From Epiperipatus broadwayi (Eukaryota > Onychophora > Udeonychophora > Euonychophora > Peripatidae), in the NCBI GenBank assembly GCA_028023455.1, contig JAQFVV010012668.1, positions 558,001 to 622,000 of the forward strand: a stretch of DNA of 64,000 nt, given 5' to 3'. Position numbers and translations under genes: made by a program. Below, in pieces: positions 47,483-58,005 of the stretch; the first letter of the stretch is position 1; the number at the start of each line of letters is the position of its first letter. The notes under the pieces were generated by a model. It did not search any database and was not told the origin of the DNA. It saw only the letters and a program-made list of their open reading frames with translations.

Positions 47483-48490
47483 TCATTTTAATGGCTTCAT
47501 CCAAAATAATTTTAAAATATGTTGAAATTTTTTTGTTATCAGTGCTTGCCTATGCAAAACACAATGACTTTTTGTAGCACTTAGAGCCACTTCCAGAATA
47601 CATATAATAACACCCTTCATCTTTCCTACTACCTTATGCACCATTTGTATATATATCAGTATATTTCTCACAATCAATTCCATGTTTTGTAATATAATTA
47701 TTAATATAGATGAATATATCTTCTCCAATAGCATTTTCTTAAAAATATTCACACATGAGCAAATCTTCCTCAAAATTATTATCAAATATATATCACACAA
47801 AACCAGTAAGACAATGAGACTAGCGATATTGGTTGATTCATTCATTTGTAGTACATATTTCATTACAAAATCTGAATTGATTGAGTAATTGTATTTCAAT
47901 ATCCATTGAAATATATTTAATACAACATGAAACAGCATTATTGGATAATTGTATTGAATCAAGTTTTTTTTAACGGATTCTTCATTTAACATGCAGGATA
48001 CAATATCTTTCACACAAGGTTTAATAAGGAACTTTCCAACTGTAAGAACTTCACCATTACATGCAATCTAGTAACTCATGAAAAGATGCTTCTGTTGAAT
48101 TTTCATTTTCACTTTTAGCAACTGTTGACATTTGAGGCTTAAAATTTTCATAAGACTCATATTGTTTCTTTAAAAAATGAATGTCTTTTTTTTATAATCT
48201 TCAGGTTTCATTTAAAGTGCCTATTAAGTTTAGCTGCAGACATTGAACTATTGGCTAGAATTTTATTACATAAAACACACAATGCCTTGGGGACATCTGT
48301 TTATCCAATCCATGTAAAGCCCCCATTTCAATAACTCTCAGGTATTTTCTTTTTGGCATACTCTTGGTTAAACCTGCTAGTTGATATTACATTTGGATGA
48401 AACTGAAATTTGCTGTCTATCCATAGATGTTTCAGAAGAGGTACTTGCCCTTTCTCGTCTTAATTTTCTCTTTTTTAACCAAGGATTCAT
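47483..48490 (-). pseudogene. ZBED5-like hAT transposase remnant
   Basis: The minus frame starts at ATG 48,490 with a basic N-terminus (MNPWLKKRKLRRE). A BED-type zinc finger follows (KALCVLCNKILANSSMSAAKLNRHF, about 48,300-48,220). The 176-codon intact frame 47,483-48,013 holds the QMNESTNIAS motif (family DESTDIA, the first catalytic acidic position; here D has become N) and SHCVLHRQAL (family GTHCMIHRQAL) about 110 residues later. Stops and frameshifts lie between the finger and that frame. The C-terminal dimerisation domain is missing, so it is truncated and not functional. Close relatives in animals were domesticated as ZBED5; there is no sign of that here. Confidence 0.7.
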
Positions 48491-49400
48491 GGTAATTTTT
48501 GAATAACAATTAAATTCTAATATTAAACAGAAGTATAATAGACATACTCACACAAAAAGTTATAAATAGGAGTGTAACACATAAATAAAATTACTAAAAA
48601 ATGTCAAAAATATAAAAGCAATTTTAATAAGCTAAATTGTTAAAAAATTATTTGATAAAATGTTTAATAACAAAAGTTATTTGTGGGGAAGTAAATAAAG
48701 ATTCAAATGAATAAAAGCATGTATAATATTTACTAGCTTTAATGCCAAAATAAATACAGAATATTATTATAATAAGAGATAATTTATTATTATTTTAGTA
48801 ATAGGTATATTATAATTTTCCTTTTTATAAAAATACATCCAAACCTAAAATTTGTAAAAGTATATATTCCAACCACTTATAATAAAATGAAAGAATAATA
48901 AAAAAATAATAAACTTACAGAGTTAAACAAAATAATACTGTTATGCAAATCAAGTGGTGGTGCATTGTGTTTGTAAAATAATGTTGCAATTTTTGATAAA
49001 TAAGTAGATATTGCCACATAGCGATATCCATATGAAGGTATACATCTGCTTACTTTGAGATTGACAATTGACTTAAAAATTTGTAATTCAACACTAGCAC
49101 ACTATTTTTTAGAACAATACAACACTTTTAAAAACAAAACTTAGTACATATTTAAAATCATACAAAGCTATTATTCTACAAGAAATTCATATTTTTTTCA
49201 GGGAGACTTACTGACCTTCAATGGACCACTAGTATTCCATTGAAAATAGTTTTGGAAAAGGCTGTTCTGATAGTAGTGATCATTCAGAAATGTTTCTGAT
49301 TATCAGGAAAATATTTCTGAATGAATTCTACTACTGAGACAAGTTTGGTGTATTGAAAATAAAACACTAGTATAATGGTAATATTATGAAGTAAATGTCA
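48491..49400. other. AT-rich intergenic DNA
   Basis: No supported feature. Confidence 0.5.
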
Positions 49401-49429
49401 ACACAAATGAGCCTGATATATATAATAAT

Positions 49430-50235
49430 GGACACAATTGTTATTTTCAACTATTACCAACCACTGAATGATGAAAGTTTTTCCAAATTTAATCCAGTTT
49501 TTCAAATTCATAGTTTTTCTTCTCCTCAGCACACACATAAAAAAAATCATATTTCATCCATTTATATCATATGTGATCTCTTTCTAAATACGGTTACTTT
49601 TTCTTGGGATCAAGTTTAAGATTTCAACTATCCACCTATTACAACATATCTAGTTCCACTCCATTTCAATATTTTAATTCCTTCAAAACTGTAAACAATG
49701 CCTATTTGTTATCTCATCCAACCGTTTTACTTTTAATTTCTTGTTATTATTGCCAACATATTTGTCTTTATATTCAATGAAGGATTTGAAGTCCCTGTCT
49801 CAGATACATACATAAGAATTTGTACAACACACCTATTAATATTTTTTTTTAATATAACACACATCCTTTTAATATAAATGATATCTATCAAAAGCACTCC
49901 ATCCAAATTTCTATTCTGTGATTAATTTCATCCACCATGTTTTCATCTCTTAAAAATTTGACCATTAGTTGTAGTTCTAATTCATCATTATAATTCCTTT
50001 ATCTGCACACACTTCGTCTCTAACAATTTTACTTTTACTTCTACATCCTTGATCTTTTCCTCTAATCTTATTCTTTGGCTAACCATCTGCACTGCACTAC
50101 CTATTTTTTTTATCCATATCTGTTGTCACTCCACTAAAAACATACTCTAACCTATCTTTCTTATCTATATTTTGCTCCATTTCTTCTGACTTTCTCTCAA
50201 AGCTATCTACACTTAGAAACTAGACATTGTCTACA
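49430..50235 (-). pseudogene. LINE ORF2 C-terminal fragment
   Basis: Minus-strand relics WMKLITE (stop) KFGWSAFDRYHLY parallel the DEINYRIKLGWSAFGR block at 33.3 kb, followed by decayed C-terminal sequence ending LEKLSSFSGW. Same family and same truncation style as 32.8-33.5 kb. The plus-strand 74-codon frame over it is spurious. Confidence 0.6.
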
Positions 50236-50841
50236 TAACCATAAACCTGTTATATCCTTTTTAGTCTTATTTAAACATTTTAAGTGATAAATCTCATTAC
50301 ATATGGTATATTCTACCAAAGCACACCTAATTTCTTTCTGACTCTTATATATGCATTGTGGGATACAAATGCAATCCATATTTCTTTATTTTCAAGCCCC
50401 ATACTCTATATTTAACAATTTTGTATCTGTTAAATTCTCAGTTCTCTGAAGATAATTCGCAAATATATATATATAAACTTTAACTTAACTTGCAAAAAAA
50501 ATGGCCACATCTCCACAGTTAGACATGCATAGCTTTAAATCTATCTCTCTTGATCATAGTTATCTCTCCACCCTTCAAACCATTAACAGACAATTTGTAT
50601 AGCTGTTAAATTCTAAGTTTTCTGAAGATAATTTGCAAAAAAAACAAAATACAAACTTTACCTAAACTTGCAGAACAAAACAGGTATGTCAGCAAAGCGA
50701 GACAGTCAGAGCTAAGTTTTTATTAATATGATGATCTACATTGCATACATATTGACATCTATCTCTTTTATATAAAATTAACTATAACTTTTTAAAACCA
50801 TACAATATTTTTAAGGCATAAAAAATCTTTATAAATATATA

Positions 50842-51040
50842 TTAAAAGTTTATACTTGCTTAGCGCTTTAGAGAACGTTGTGCTTCCATATCCGTAGCTT
50901 ATAATAATAATATTTGTTGTTAGCTTATCTAATAGAGATGTATGCAAATCACCTAGACAGCCCATTATTGTAAGCTATGAATATGGGAGCATGAAGTTCC
51001 CAAAAGTGCTAATCAAGAATAAACTTTTAATATAGTTTCA
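50842..51040. repeat. Hairpin element
   Basis: Left part 'aaaagtttatacttgcttag' and right part 'ctaatcaagaataaactttt' mark arms of about 75 bp around a spacer of about 50 bp. The motif 'gcttagcgctttagagaa' relates it to the hairpin at 2.0 kb. Confidence 0.7.
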
Positions 51041-51430
51041 CAGATGTGCATTTCAAGCGCAATATATAGATTACAAACCTTAAGTGAAGTAAAACTAAGC
51101 TGTTTATTACACAAATGTATATTATATAATTTTCCATTCATTTATCATTAGCCAATTATTAATTAAATTAACTGATGTTTTATATATGTTCATACAATTA
51201 TTTTTATTATAATTAATGTAATTGGTTTCATATATCTTCCTTCTATTAGGTTTTTTTAATATATTTTAAATAATGTAGATTGAATAGAGTTGCTGTAGAA
51301 CAGTTTATCATGTGATTGTAAAAGAGGAGACATTTTGATAAAATTCCAATAAAAACCTTGTTTGATGTTTTAAATAAATTTTATTTATTGTCAAGATGTC
51401 TATTATCAATTTTGTTTAAGATTGATTATT

Positions 51431-51509
<79 letters not shown>

Positions 51510-51771
51510 TATTAATTATCAATAATGTGTTTCATTTCATTATAATGATCAGACATGAGCATAATTCTCTTTTCCTTATCAGAAGAGAAATTATGTAACA
51601 GAATGTCTTAATGGATGAATAACCTTATTAATATGAATATGCATATATATACAATGGTCAAATTTGTCCATAATGTTTACTTAGATTGATTATTATATAT
51701 GCATATATATTTGATGTAATATTTAAATACATGTATATTTTGACACTAAACTTAATGCAATTATAAGGAAC
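51041..51771. other. AT-rich DNA with microsatellite
   Basis: Nothing except the (TA)n tract listed separately. Confidence 0.6.
51438..51503. repeat. (TA)n microsatellite
   Basis: About 33 uninterrupted TA units. Confidence 0.97.
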
Positions 51772-52150
51772 TTGAATTCAGACTTTCAAACTCCCTCCAT
51801 CTTATACAACCAATACACATACAAATTGACTTAAGGTCAACATGAGTATGACAATAATATTGGCATCAGCAAGGGCTTTGTGCATTCCATCTTTAAAATT
51901 TTCAGTGATATGGATGGCTGAAGAATGAAGAACATCAAAGCTTGCCCATTAAAGTTTAAAGATTTGCTATCTTAATATAAACTGAGCACTGATTGTATAT
52001 ATGTGTGGAAGATGGTGATCTGGACCAAATGATGAGTTCTGGTTAGGCATGAAATATGTATATTGGAGATCAGTTATCTTTTCCACATGTATAAAGTCAT
52101 GCATATTGGTTGCATAAGATGGATTGGATATATGTAGGATATTTGATGTA
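51772..52150 (+). mobile_element. Family A element, shortened copy
   Basis: Left arm remnant 'ttgaattcagactttcaaac', middle 'gcttgcccattaaagtttaa', then right arm with the hammerhead at 52,015-52,073 and 'catgcatattggttgcataa'. Diverged from the 44 and 58 kb copies. Confidence 0.7.
52015..52073 (+). ncRNA. Hammerhead-like motif, C3 to A
   Basis: Outer stem I TGATC/GATCA (differs from ATAATC/GATTAT of other family A copies but still pairs), ACCAA/TTGG inner stem, ATGATGA in place of CTGATGA, GAAA at 52,051-52,054, stem III ATA-TG-TAT. The C3 change should kill activity. Confidence 0.5.
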
Positions 52151-52365
52151 AATAAAAATAAAAAGATCATATAAAAGTTGTTCATATAAATTTAAAAATA
52201 AAGTGGAGAATGATTAAAATATTGATTAATGAATAAAAATATTTTTAATATTTTAAAATAGCTTACTTAACATTAAATAAAAGACACTTCTGATAAATAT
52301 TGATTCTTACTGTGAAAAACACATTTGCAGCTGAATTATTAATTTTGTTACAAGAAGAAACTACA

Positions 52366-52450
52366 GGCAATCCCCTAGTTACAAATTTAATTGGTTCCTG
52401 ATATGATTTGGAAGTTGAAATTGTTTGTAAGTAGAGGTCTGTAAAAAAAA
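52366..52450. repeat. Terminal inverted repeat of the Tigger element
   Basis: CAGGCAATCCCCTAGTTACA...GGTTCCTGATATG resembles Tigger-family termini and follows TA (52,364-52,365 region 'acta'). It lies beyond the 3' end of the minus-strand transposase. The partner TIR is not found. Confidence 0.6.
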
Positions 52451-52609
52451 AAAAAACATCAAAAAGGATTTCCAAAATACAGTATTTATTTTTTATTGAT
52501 TAGTATCTGGAGTTTTGTTTACAAATTTATCAAGAGTTAATTGAATTGTATTCTTTTACTTCTCTTGATAAAGAATTCTGTAATATTCTATGTTTTTTTC
52601 TATTGTCCT

Positions 52610-54078
52610 TCATACACTAAATATATGCTCTCCATTGGGATTGCATCCTTCCATGATGGTCAAAAATTTGTCAAGATGCACAAAGGCTTCATTCACATTC
52701 TTGATTGTCAAAATCTTAACAATAACTTCATTATCAGGTTCTTCTTCATTTTGTATTTCATTCATCTCTTGTAGTTTAATCAAGTCTTCATTTGACAGAG
52801 GTTCTGAGTGAGATTGCATTAACTCATCAATATCTTCATCAGTGATATCTAAAATAGTTCATTCATTATATTGATTATTTCAGTTCTGATATTTTCAAGA
52901 GTTTCTTCAATGTAGCATTCATCATTTGTGGATATATTTTCCCCCAAAAACCTTTCATTGTTGACTCTCTTATTTCAGCCCATGCACCCCCAATAATATT
53001 TGTTGCATTCCATATATTATAACTTTTCCAAAAATCTCTTAGTGTAGGTCCACCTTCATTGTCAATTGCCTTGGTTGCTTGAGACATTAATCTTCTCATA
53101 TAATATTGCTTAAAAGTAGCTATCACAGTTTGATCCATAGGTTATATTTAACTTGTAGTATTGGGAGGGATAAACACAACATTAACTTCTAGATATAAAT
53201 TTTGCAGGAGTTTTGGATGTCCAGGGGAATTGTCTAAGAGCAATAGTGTTTTAAATGGTAAATTATTCTTACTACAATATTGCCTAACAGAAGACACAAA
53301 ATGATGTGAGAACCAATCTTGAAAAAGTTGTGCAGTAGCCCAGGCTTTAGGATTTGATTTCTAAATGATTAGAAGCATTCTTTTATTTTTTTCCTTTCAA
53401 TGCTCTAGGATTTTCTGTCTGATAAATTAGCATTGGCTAAAATTTAAAATCACCAGTTAAATTACTTCCAAGAAGCAATGTTAATCTGTTTGTAGAAGGT
53501 TTATGCCCAGGTGCAACTGATTCTTCCTTTGCTAAATATATATGTGCAGGCATCTTTTTACAAAATAACCCTGTCTCATCTACATTGAAGACTAGGCATG
53601 GACAATAAGCTCCATCTTTAATGATATCAGAGAAAGTGGAAATAAATTCACTGGCAGCTTTCTTATCTGCACTGGCACCTTCCACAGTGCATTTAATATT
53701 ATGTAAAGAATATCTCAATTTAAATTTGTGAAACCAGCCATTGCTTGCTACAAATTTAACAGCAGAGTCTTCTTTTAATTCTTTCTTCCAATCTTCATGC
53801 AAACTAAGAACCTTAGCTTGAATAATTGATAAACTCACTGAGATGCCTTTTTGATGATGATTTTCAATCTATAAAGCATAAGTTTTCTCCATATCATCCA
53901 TTATTCTACCATGTCTTTTTGAAACAATCTTTGAAGAAATATTTCCACAATTTTTAACATGTTCCTTAATTTTGTTCTTGTTCATCACAATTGTATATAT
54001 TGTTGGTCAGTTTAAATTACCTGAACATGCAATTGAAGCAAAAAATTCACCATTTTCAGAACGTCTAATCAGGGACTT
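52610..54078 (-). pseudogene. Tigger1-like transposase pseudogene
   Basis: Read on the minus strand: truncated N-terminal helix-turn-helix (SENGEFFASIACSGNLN, stop, PTIYTIV...), a second DNA-binding part (frame 53,437-53,838, VASNGWFHKFKLRYSLHN), the first catalytic D in VFNVDETGLFCKKMP, GHKPSTNRLTLLLG, the second D in LLLLDNSPGHP (about 53,250), FIPPNTTS, then MDQTVIATFKQYYMRR and W..YNIWNATNIIGGAW (frame 52,875-53,138), and a C-terminus at 52,610-52,819 (PLSNEDLIKLQEMNE). At least two frameshifts and several stops separate the frames. The extreme N-terminus is missing, so truncation at about 54,080 is likely. Nearly the whole transposase (about 460 codons) is recognisable. Confidence 0.85.
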
Positions 54079-54219
54079 ACTAGCCCCTCAATTTATTTTG
54101 CGCCTTCAATATGTATGTTTACTAAGGTGACTCACCATGTCCCGTATTTTAAAAAAGTCATGATTTTTAAAAGAATCAATGTAATGCTATTTTATATCAA
54201 AAATAGCATAAAATTGATT

Positions 54220-54276
54220 GTTAAATTATATATTATTTCATACAAACGGTTTGTATGAAATAATATATAATTTAAC
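54220..54276. repeat. Perfect 28-bp-arm palindrome
   Basis: 54,220-54,247 and 54,249-54,276 are exact reverse complements with a 1-nt centre (arm start GTTAAATTATATATT). A second small stem ('atgctattt...aaatagcat') lies just before it at 54,184-54,209. Confidence 0.97.
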
Positions 54277-54279
54277 ACG

Positions 54280-55091
54280 CAAATTTAGATGTTAGAAAAA
54301 TTTCAGAAATTTTAAAAATAATTTTTTAAAAATAGACAGAGTGATTCAAATATATATATATAATAAATTAAAAAAAAATAATGTTTGGATTAAAATATTT
54401 AAATTTTAAAATAATTTTCGAAAAACATTTAAATATTTTAATCTCAAATATTTTTTTTTTTAAAATTTCATATTTATTATTTGCCACTTCTTTTTTAACA
54501 AACCCATTATTTTTAAAATTTTTACTAATTTTCTAACCTCTAAATTTATGCAAATATTAGCAAATTTAATAATAAATTTACAATTTATAAATGAAATAAT
54601 TTTAAAAAAAGATAATATTACAAACATACATATTTAATTTATTATTATTATTCTATATCTATATAAACCTCCATATAAACCAAATTTTTAATCGCCCCCC
54701 GGTCAATGTGTCCCGTTTTACCAATGCTAAAATCTTCACTTTAATGTATAACACCTACATGTTATAAATATTAGTGTACAAAATCTTTCTAAGGAAACAA
54801 ACAACAATGTAAATAAATAATTTTTAATATTAAAAAAAGAAAATACAGTTAAAAAAAGTAAATGCATTACAAAACATTTATAATTATAATAATTTTTACT
54901 CCTTGACTTCATATTAATAAACCTTGATATGATTTATTTATTTCCAGTTCTCACAAATATCATTTTAATACAATTAATCAAATTAACAGTTTTGTGACAT
55001 AGTTTTCTCAAGTAAGTTTTAATTAATTTTAACTTAGAAAAAGAGCGTTACTTAAATAACAGGTAATTAATAATATTCTTAAAATGATAAG
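54280..55091. other. AT-rich intergenic DNA
   Basis: A 'cgccccccggtcaatgtg' patch at 54,694-54,711 stands out but was not recognised. Otherwise featureless. Confidence 0.5.
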
Positions 55092-55320
55092 TTTATTATA
55101 AAAAAAAAAAAAAAAAATCCATACAACCCCCACTCAACACTAATAACAAAACCCAGAATACAAAACAAAAATTTAATTAAAACAAAAAAAAATATTAACA
55201 ATAAAAAATAAAATATTTTTACAAAAAAATTCCTAAACTAAAATTCAATAAATACTTCAAAAACTCACCCCAACATTCAACGACAAACTCCAAAAATTCA
55301 ATAATTTTAAAAATTTCTAT
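55092..55320. other. Tract almost devoid of G on the plus strand
   Basis: Counting by eye, 229 nt contain 2 G but roughly 35-40 C, beginning with a run of 17-18 A. The bias weakens but continues to about 55,560. No ORF. The composition differs sharply from both flanks. Confidence 0.7.
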
Positions 55321-55739
55321 TTTTTAAATACAGAGACAAAAAATTACTACCAAGAATTTGATAATTTCAACACCAAAACACCCCAATTTATCAATAAATT
55401 GAGAAAACAATATAATTTTTTTTAACTTTCCAGTACAATCAAAAACTTTAATACTTTTCATTAAAGGTACTTAAATTCCCAATATACCTTCTAGATCAGT
55501 AGACCAAAAACTAACAAACAAAACACAGAAAAATTGAAAAATACATTTTAAAAAACTCTTTTATTTTCTATATAATATACACAAAAATCATAATTTCGGA
55601 ATATAATACTTTCTTTACAGATTCTACTAAAATAACACTATTTTATCGATTTTCATTCTCCTAAATTTAACATATAATACAAATTTGTTGTCACTTACTT
55701 TCTTCTAAACTTGTTCAATATTTTCAACGTCCCGGACTA

Positions 55740-55900
55740 GAGATGTGCGGTTCTGGTTCTTGTTGGTATAAGCTTTTCGAAGCGTTGATATTTTAAGATA
55801 TTTATTAAGTGATCCCTTTTTTTAATGTTTGCTATTTTTTCAGCTTGGCGTTTCGATTTTGTGCACGGTGTTTTCTTGTTTTTGATTCCATATTACTTTT
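55740..55900. other. Possible hAT element terminus
   Basis: 'ctagagatgtgcggttctgg' resembles the TAGAGATGTGC-type ends of some hAT elements. No matching second end was found. Confidence 0.2.
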
Positions 55901-56899
55901 CTCTGAGCCCTTTAAATATTTCAAATGTAATAAATAAATAAATACGGACTCTAATTTATATATTTACATCATGTATCTTAATACTTAAGATTATATATCC
56001 TAATTTAGATGTCCAACACAAATTACTTCTTGCCCAAATACAAAACTCTATACGCGGAGGGAAGAAGGTTTAACTTGTTTACCTAAAAAGGCGCTAATAA
56101 ATTGGAAATATTCAGCCTTGACATTAAAAATGGTCAGGTTTTAAAATAACTCAAGTGTCCAGTTTTTACGCTTGATTGAACATTTTATTTTACCATTGGC
56201 AAGATTCTTTGTTATCATATATTTTCTAATTAACACGGTGGCCGCCGGTTTGCGTTCAATAGAAATTTCCTGGGATTATAATTATTGTTTAAGTTCTTAT
56301 AAGATTTAAAATTTGCGATAAACATCATAAGCACTTGTTTAATTTGCAAACCTATTAGTATGCGAAAAATAGACTTTTGACATTAAATATATAAATAAAA
56401 AGTAAACTGAAAATTATATTAAGTTTACTGGAATTATACCTATAATATATATTACATACACGTTCGAATATTTATATCAATTATTATTTAAATAAAAATA
56501 GAAAATTTTTATTTTGCAATATTATAACGTTCTGATTTCAAATTATGTACTGACTAATATATATATACGCATAACTACATAAGTTCTAATTTATAAACTT
56601 TTAGTGTGTGTTTATTTATATATTTGCTAGCGAAAGTTACTTATAGTTTACTATAAGCAGTACTATATATATATAAACATTACAATATGAAATTTGTAAT
56701 ATAATAAACTTTATGTTTAGTTTATTGTTCATGATAAATAATAGATTTGATTGTTTTATATTTTTAATATTAAGCAGAGCTTGTGTGCAGGCCTGCTTGT
56801 GTGTGTCATTTAATAAGATATAATATGACTTCATATGATTTTCAATAACTATCTCAATATTTTGTAAATAAACATTTGAGAAAATATTCTTCAAACGTG

Positions 56900-57035
56900 A
56901 GTATTTTTGTTAGTAGAGTTTTAATTTCTCGGGATGGCGCTCTTTTCGATGCTAACTCCGTGATGGCCCTTCTGCGCGCCCCCGCGGCGCTAATTATATC
57001 CATTTTTGTCTCGATTGTTTGGGATTTATGAGACC
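56900..57035. other. Small CpG/GC-rich island
   Basis: The run 'cttctgcgcgcccccgcggc' and neighbouring 'gggatggcgctc' form the most GC-rich spot in the window. One plus frame is open across it (SRDGALFDANSVMALLRAPAA, then a TGA near 57,030) without a clear start. It may be a host exon or promoter, or the end of an old element. Confidence 0.3.
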
Positions 57036-57503
57036 TTGATTTCTTTTTAGCTGTATCAACACTGCTGTTTTCTCATTTCTCACTCATGTTTTTAATTAAT
57101 AAGAATGAAAAAAATTCATCAAAACAGAAATAGATATAGTGTATTAACGTAATTGCGCAGAAACTACTTTTAAAAATAAGCACTAATCAAGACAGTCTGT
57201 GGTGATGTTAAAAATAAAAGTAATCAATGTCAGAGAGATGGAGAAGATTTAATGTATTTTATATAGGTTTTTATTATTCTCTAAAATATACTTTTAATTA
57301 CTTTCTAAATTCCAAAGTTTATCTTTCTTTAGAAAAAATTCAATTAGGAATATAAATATTTGAAAATGAGGCACTTCACAAACATGGAGCTTAATTGTAA
57401 ATATAAGGGATTTGAAGTCAGACTTTCAAGCACCCTTCAACTATCCACACTATCTCATACTGATACACATGACCACATACATGTAGAAAAGATAAATAAT
57501 CAT

Positions 57504-57545
57504 CAATACACAGCACTCATCAGTTGGTCCAGATTATCATCTCTC
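57504..57545 (-). ncRNA. Hammerhead-like core, internal deletion
   Basis: Minus strand: ACCAA-CTGATGA-GTGCTG then a jump to TGTATTGATGATT. The second strand of stem II and GAAA are deleted. Confidence 0.45.
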
Positions 57546-57844
57546 ACACATATATATATATAATAAATGCTCAGTTTTATATTAAGATAGCAAATCCTGA
57601 TACTTTAATGTACAGGCTTCAATCTACTCCACCCACCAACTTTTCAACTATCCACATCATTGAAAAGCTGAGATGGAAAGCCCAAATCCCATGCTGATGC
57701 CAACATTATTGCCATACCCATATTGACCTCAAGTCACTCTGACCATTTGAAAACCAGGCATCCCTCTTCTGTCCATTAAAGTATGAGGATTTTCTATCTT
57801 AATATAAAACTGAGCACTGATTATATACATGTGTGGGAAATGAT

Positions 57845-57902
57845 AATCTGGACCAATTGATGAATGCTGGTTTAGCACGAAATATGTATATTGGTGATTA
57901 TT
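57845..57902 (+). ncRNA. Hammerhead-like motif, C3 to T
   Basis: ATAATC/GATTAT and ACCAA/TTGGT stems are intact, TTGATGA at 57,857-57,863 (C3 to T, a simple transition), stem II ATGCTG-GTT-TAGCAC, GAAA at 57,879-57,882, stem III ATA-TG-TAT, site A. One transition away from a complete core. Confidence 0.6.
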
Positions 57903-57944
57903 TATCTCTTCTACATGTATGTGGTCATGTATATCAGTTGTATG

Positions 57945-57993
57945 AGATAGTGTGGATAGTTGAAGGGTACTTGAAAGTCTGAGTTCAAATCCC
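57945..57993 (+). promoter_or_regulatory. Box B-like sequence downstream of hammerhead
   Basis: GAGTTCAAATCCC (57,981-57,993) fits the Pol III box B consensus GGTTCRANNCC at nearly every position. An upstream box A is poor. The same block occurs in the 44 kb copy (gagttcaaatctc). Confidence 0.3.
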
Positions 57994-58005
57994 TTATATT
58001 TATGA

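Larger units (their letters stand above)
57392..58005. mobile_element. Family A inverted pair
   Basis: Left arm 57,392-57,612 and right arm 57,778-58,005 are reverse complements (outer word 'atataagggatttgaagtca' against 'ctgagttcaaatcccttata'). The middle (57,613-57,777) carries 'tgacctcaagtcactctgac'. One hammerhead-related core per arm. Best-preserved full architecture of this family. Confidence 0.85.

Noticed and set aside
47682-47888. 68-codon plus-strand ORF
   Set aside because: It is the shadow of the antisense hAT transposase frame.
52541-52811. Two plus-strand ORFs of 73-77 codons
   Set aside because: They lie opposite the C-terminal part of the Tigger transposase on the minus strand and have no domain of their own.
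54050-54110. Second TIR of the Tigger element ('gggacttactagcccctc')
   Set aside because: It reads in frame as transposase N-terminus (SLIRRSENGEFFASIA), so it is coding sequence, not a terminus.
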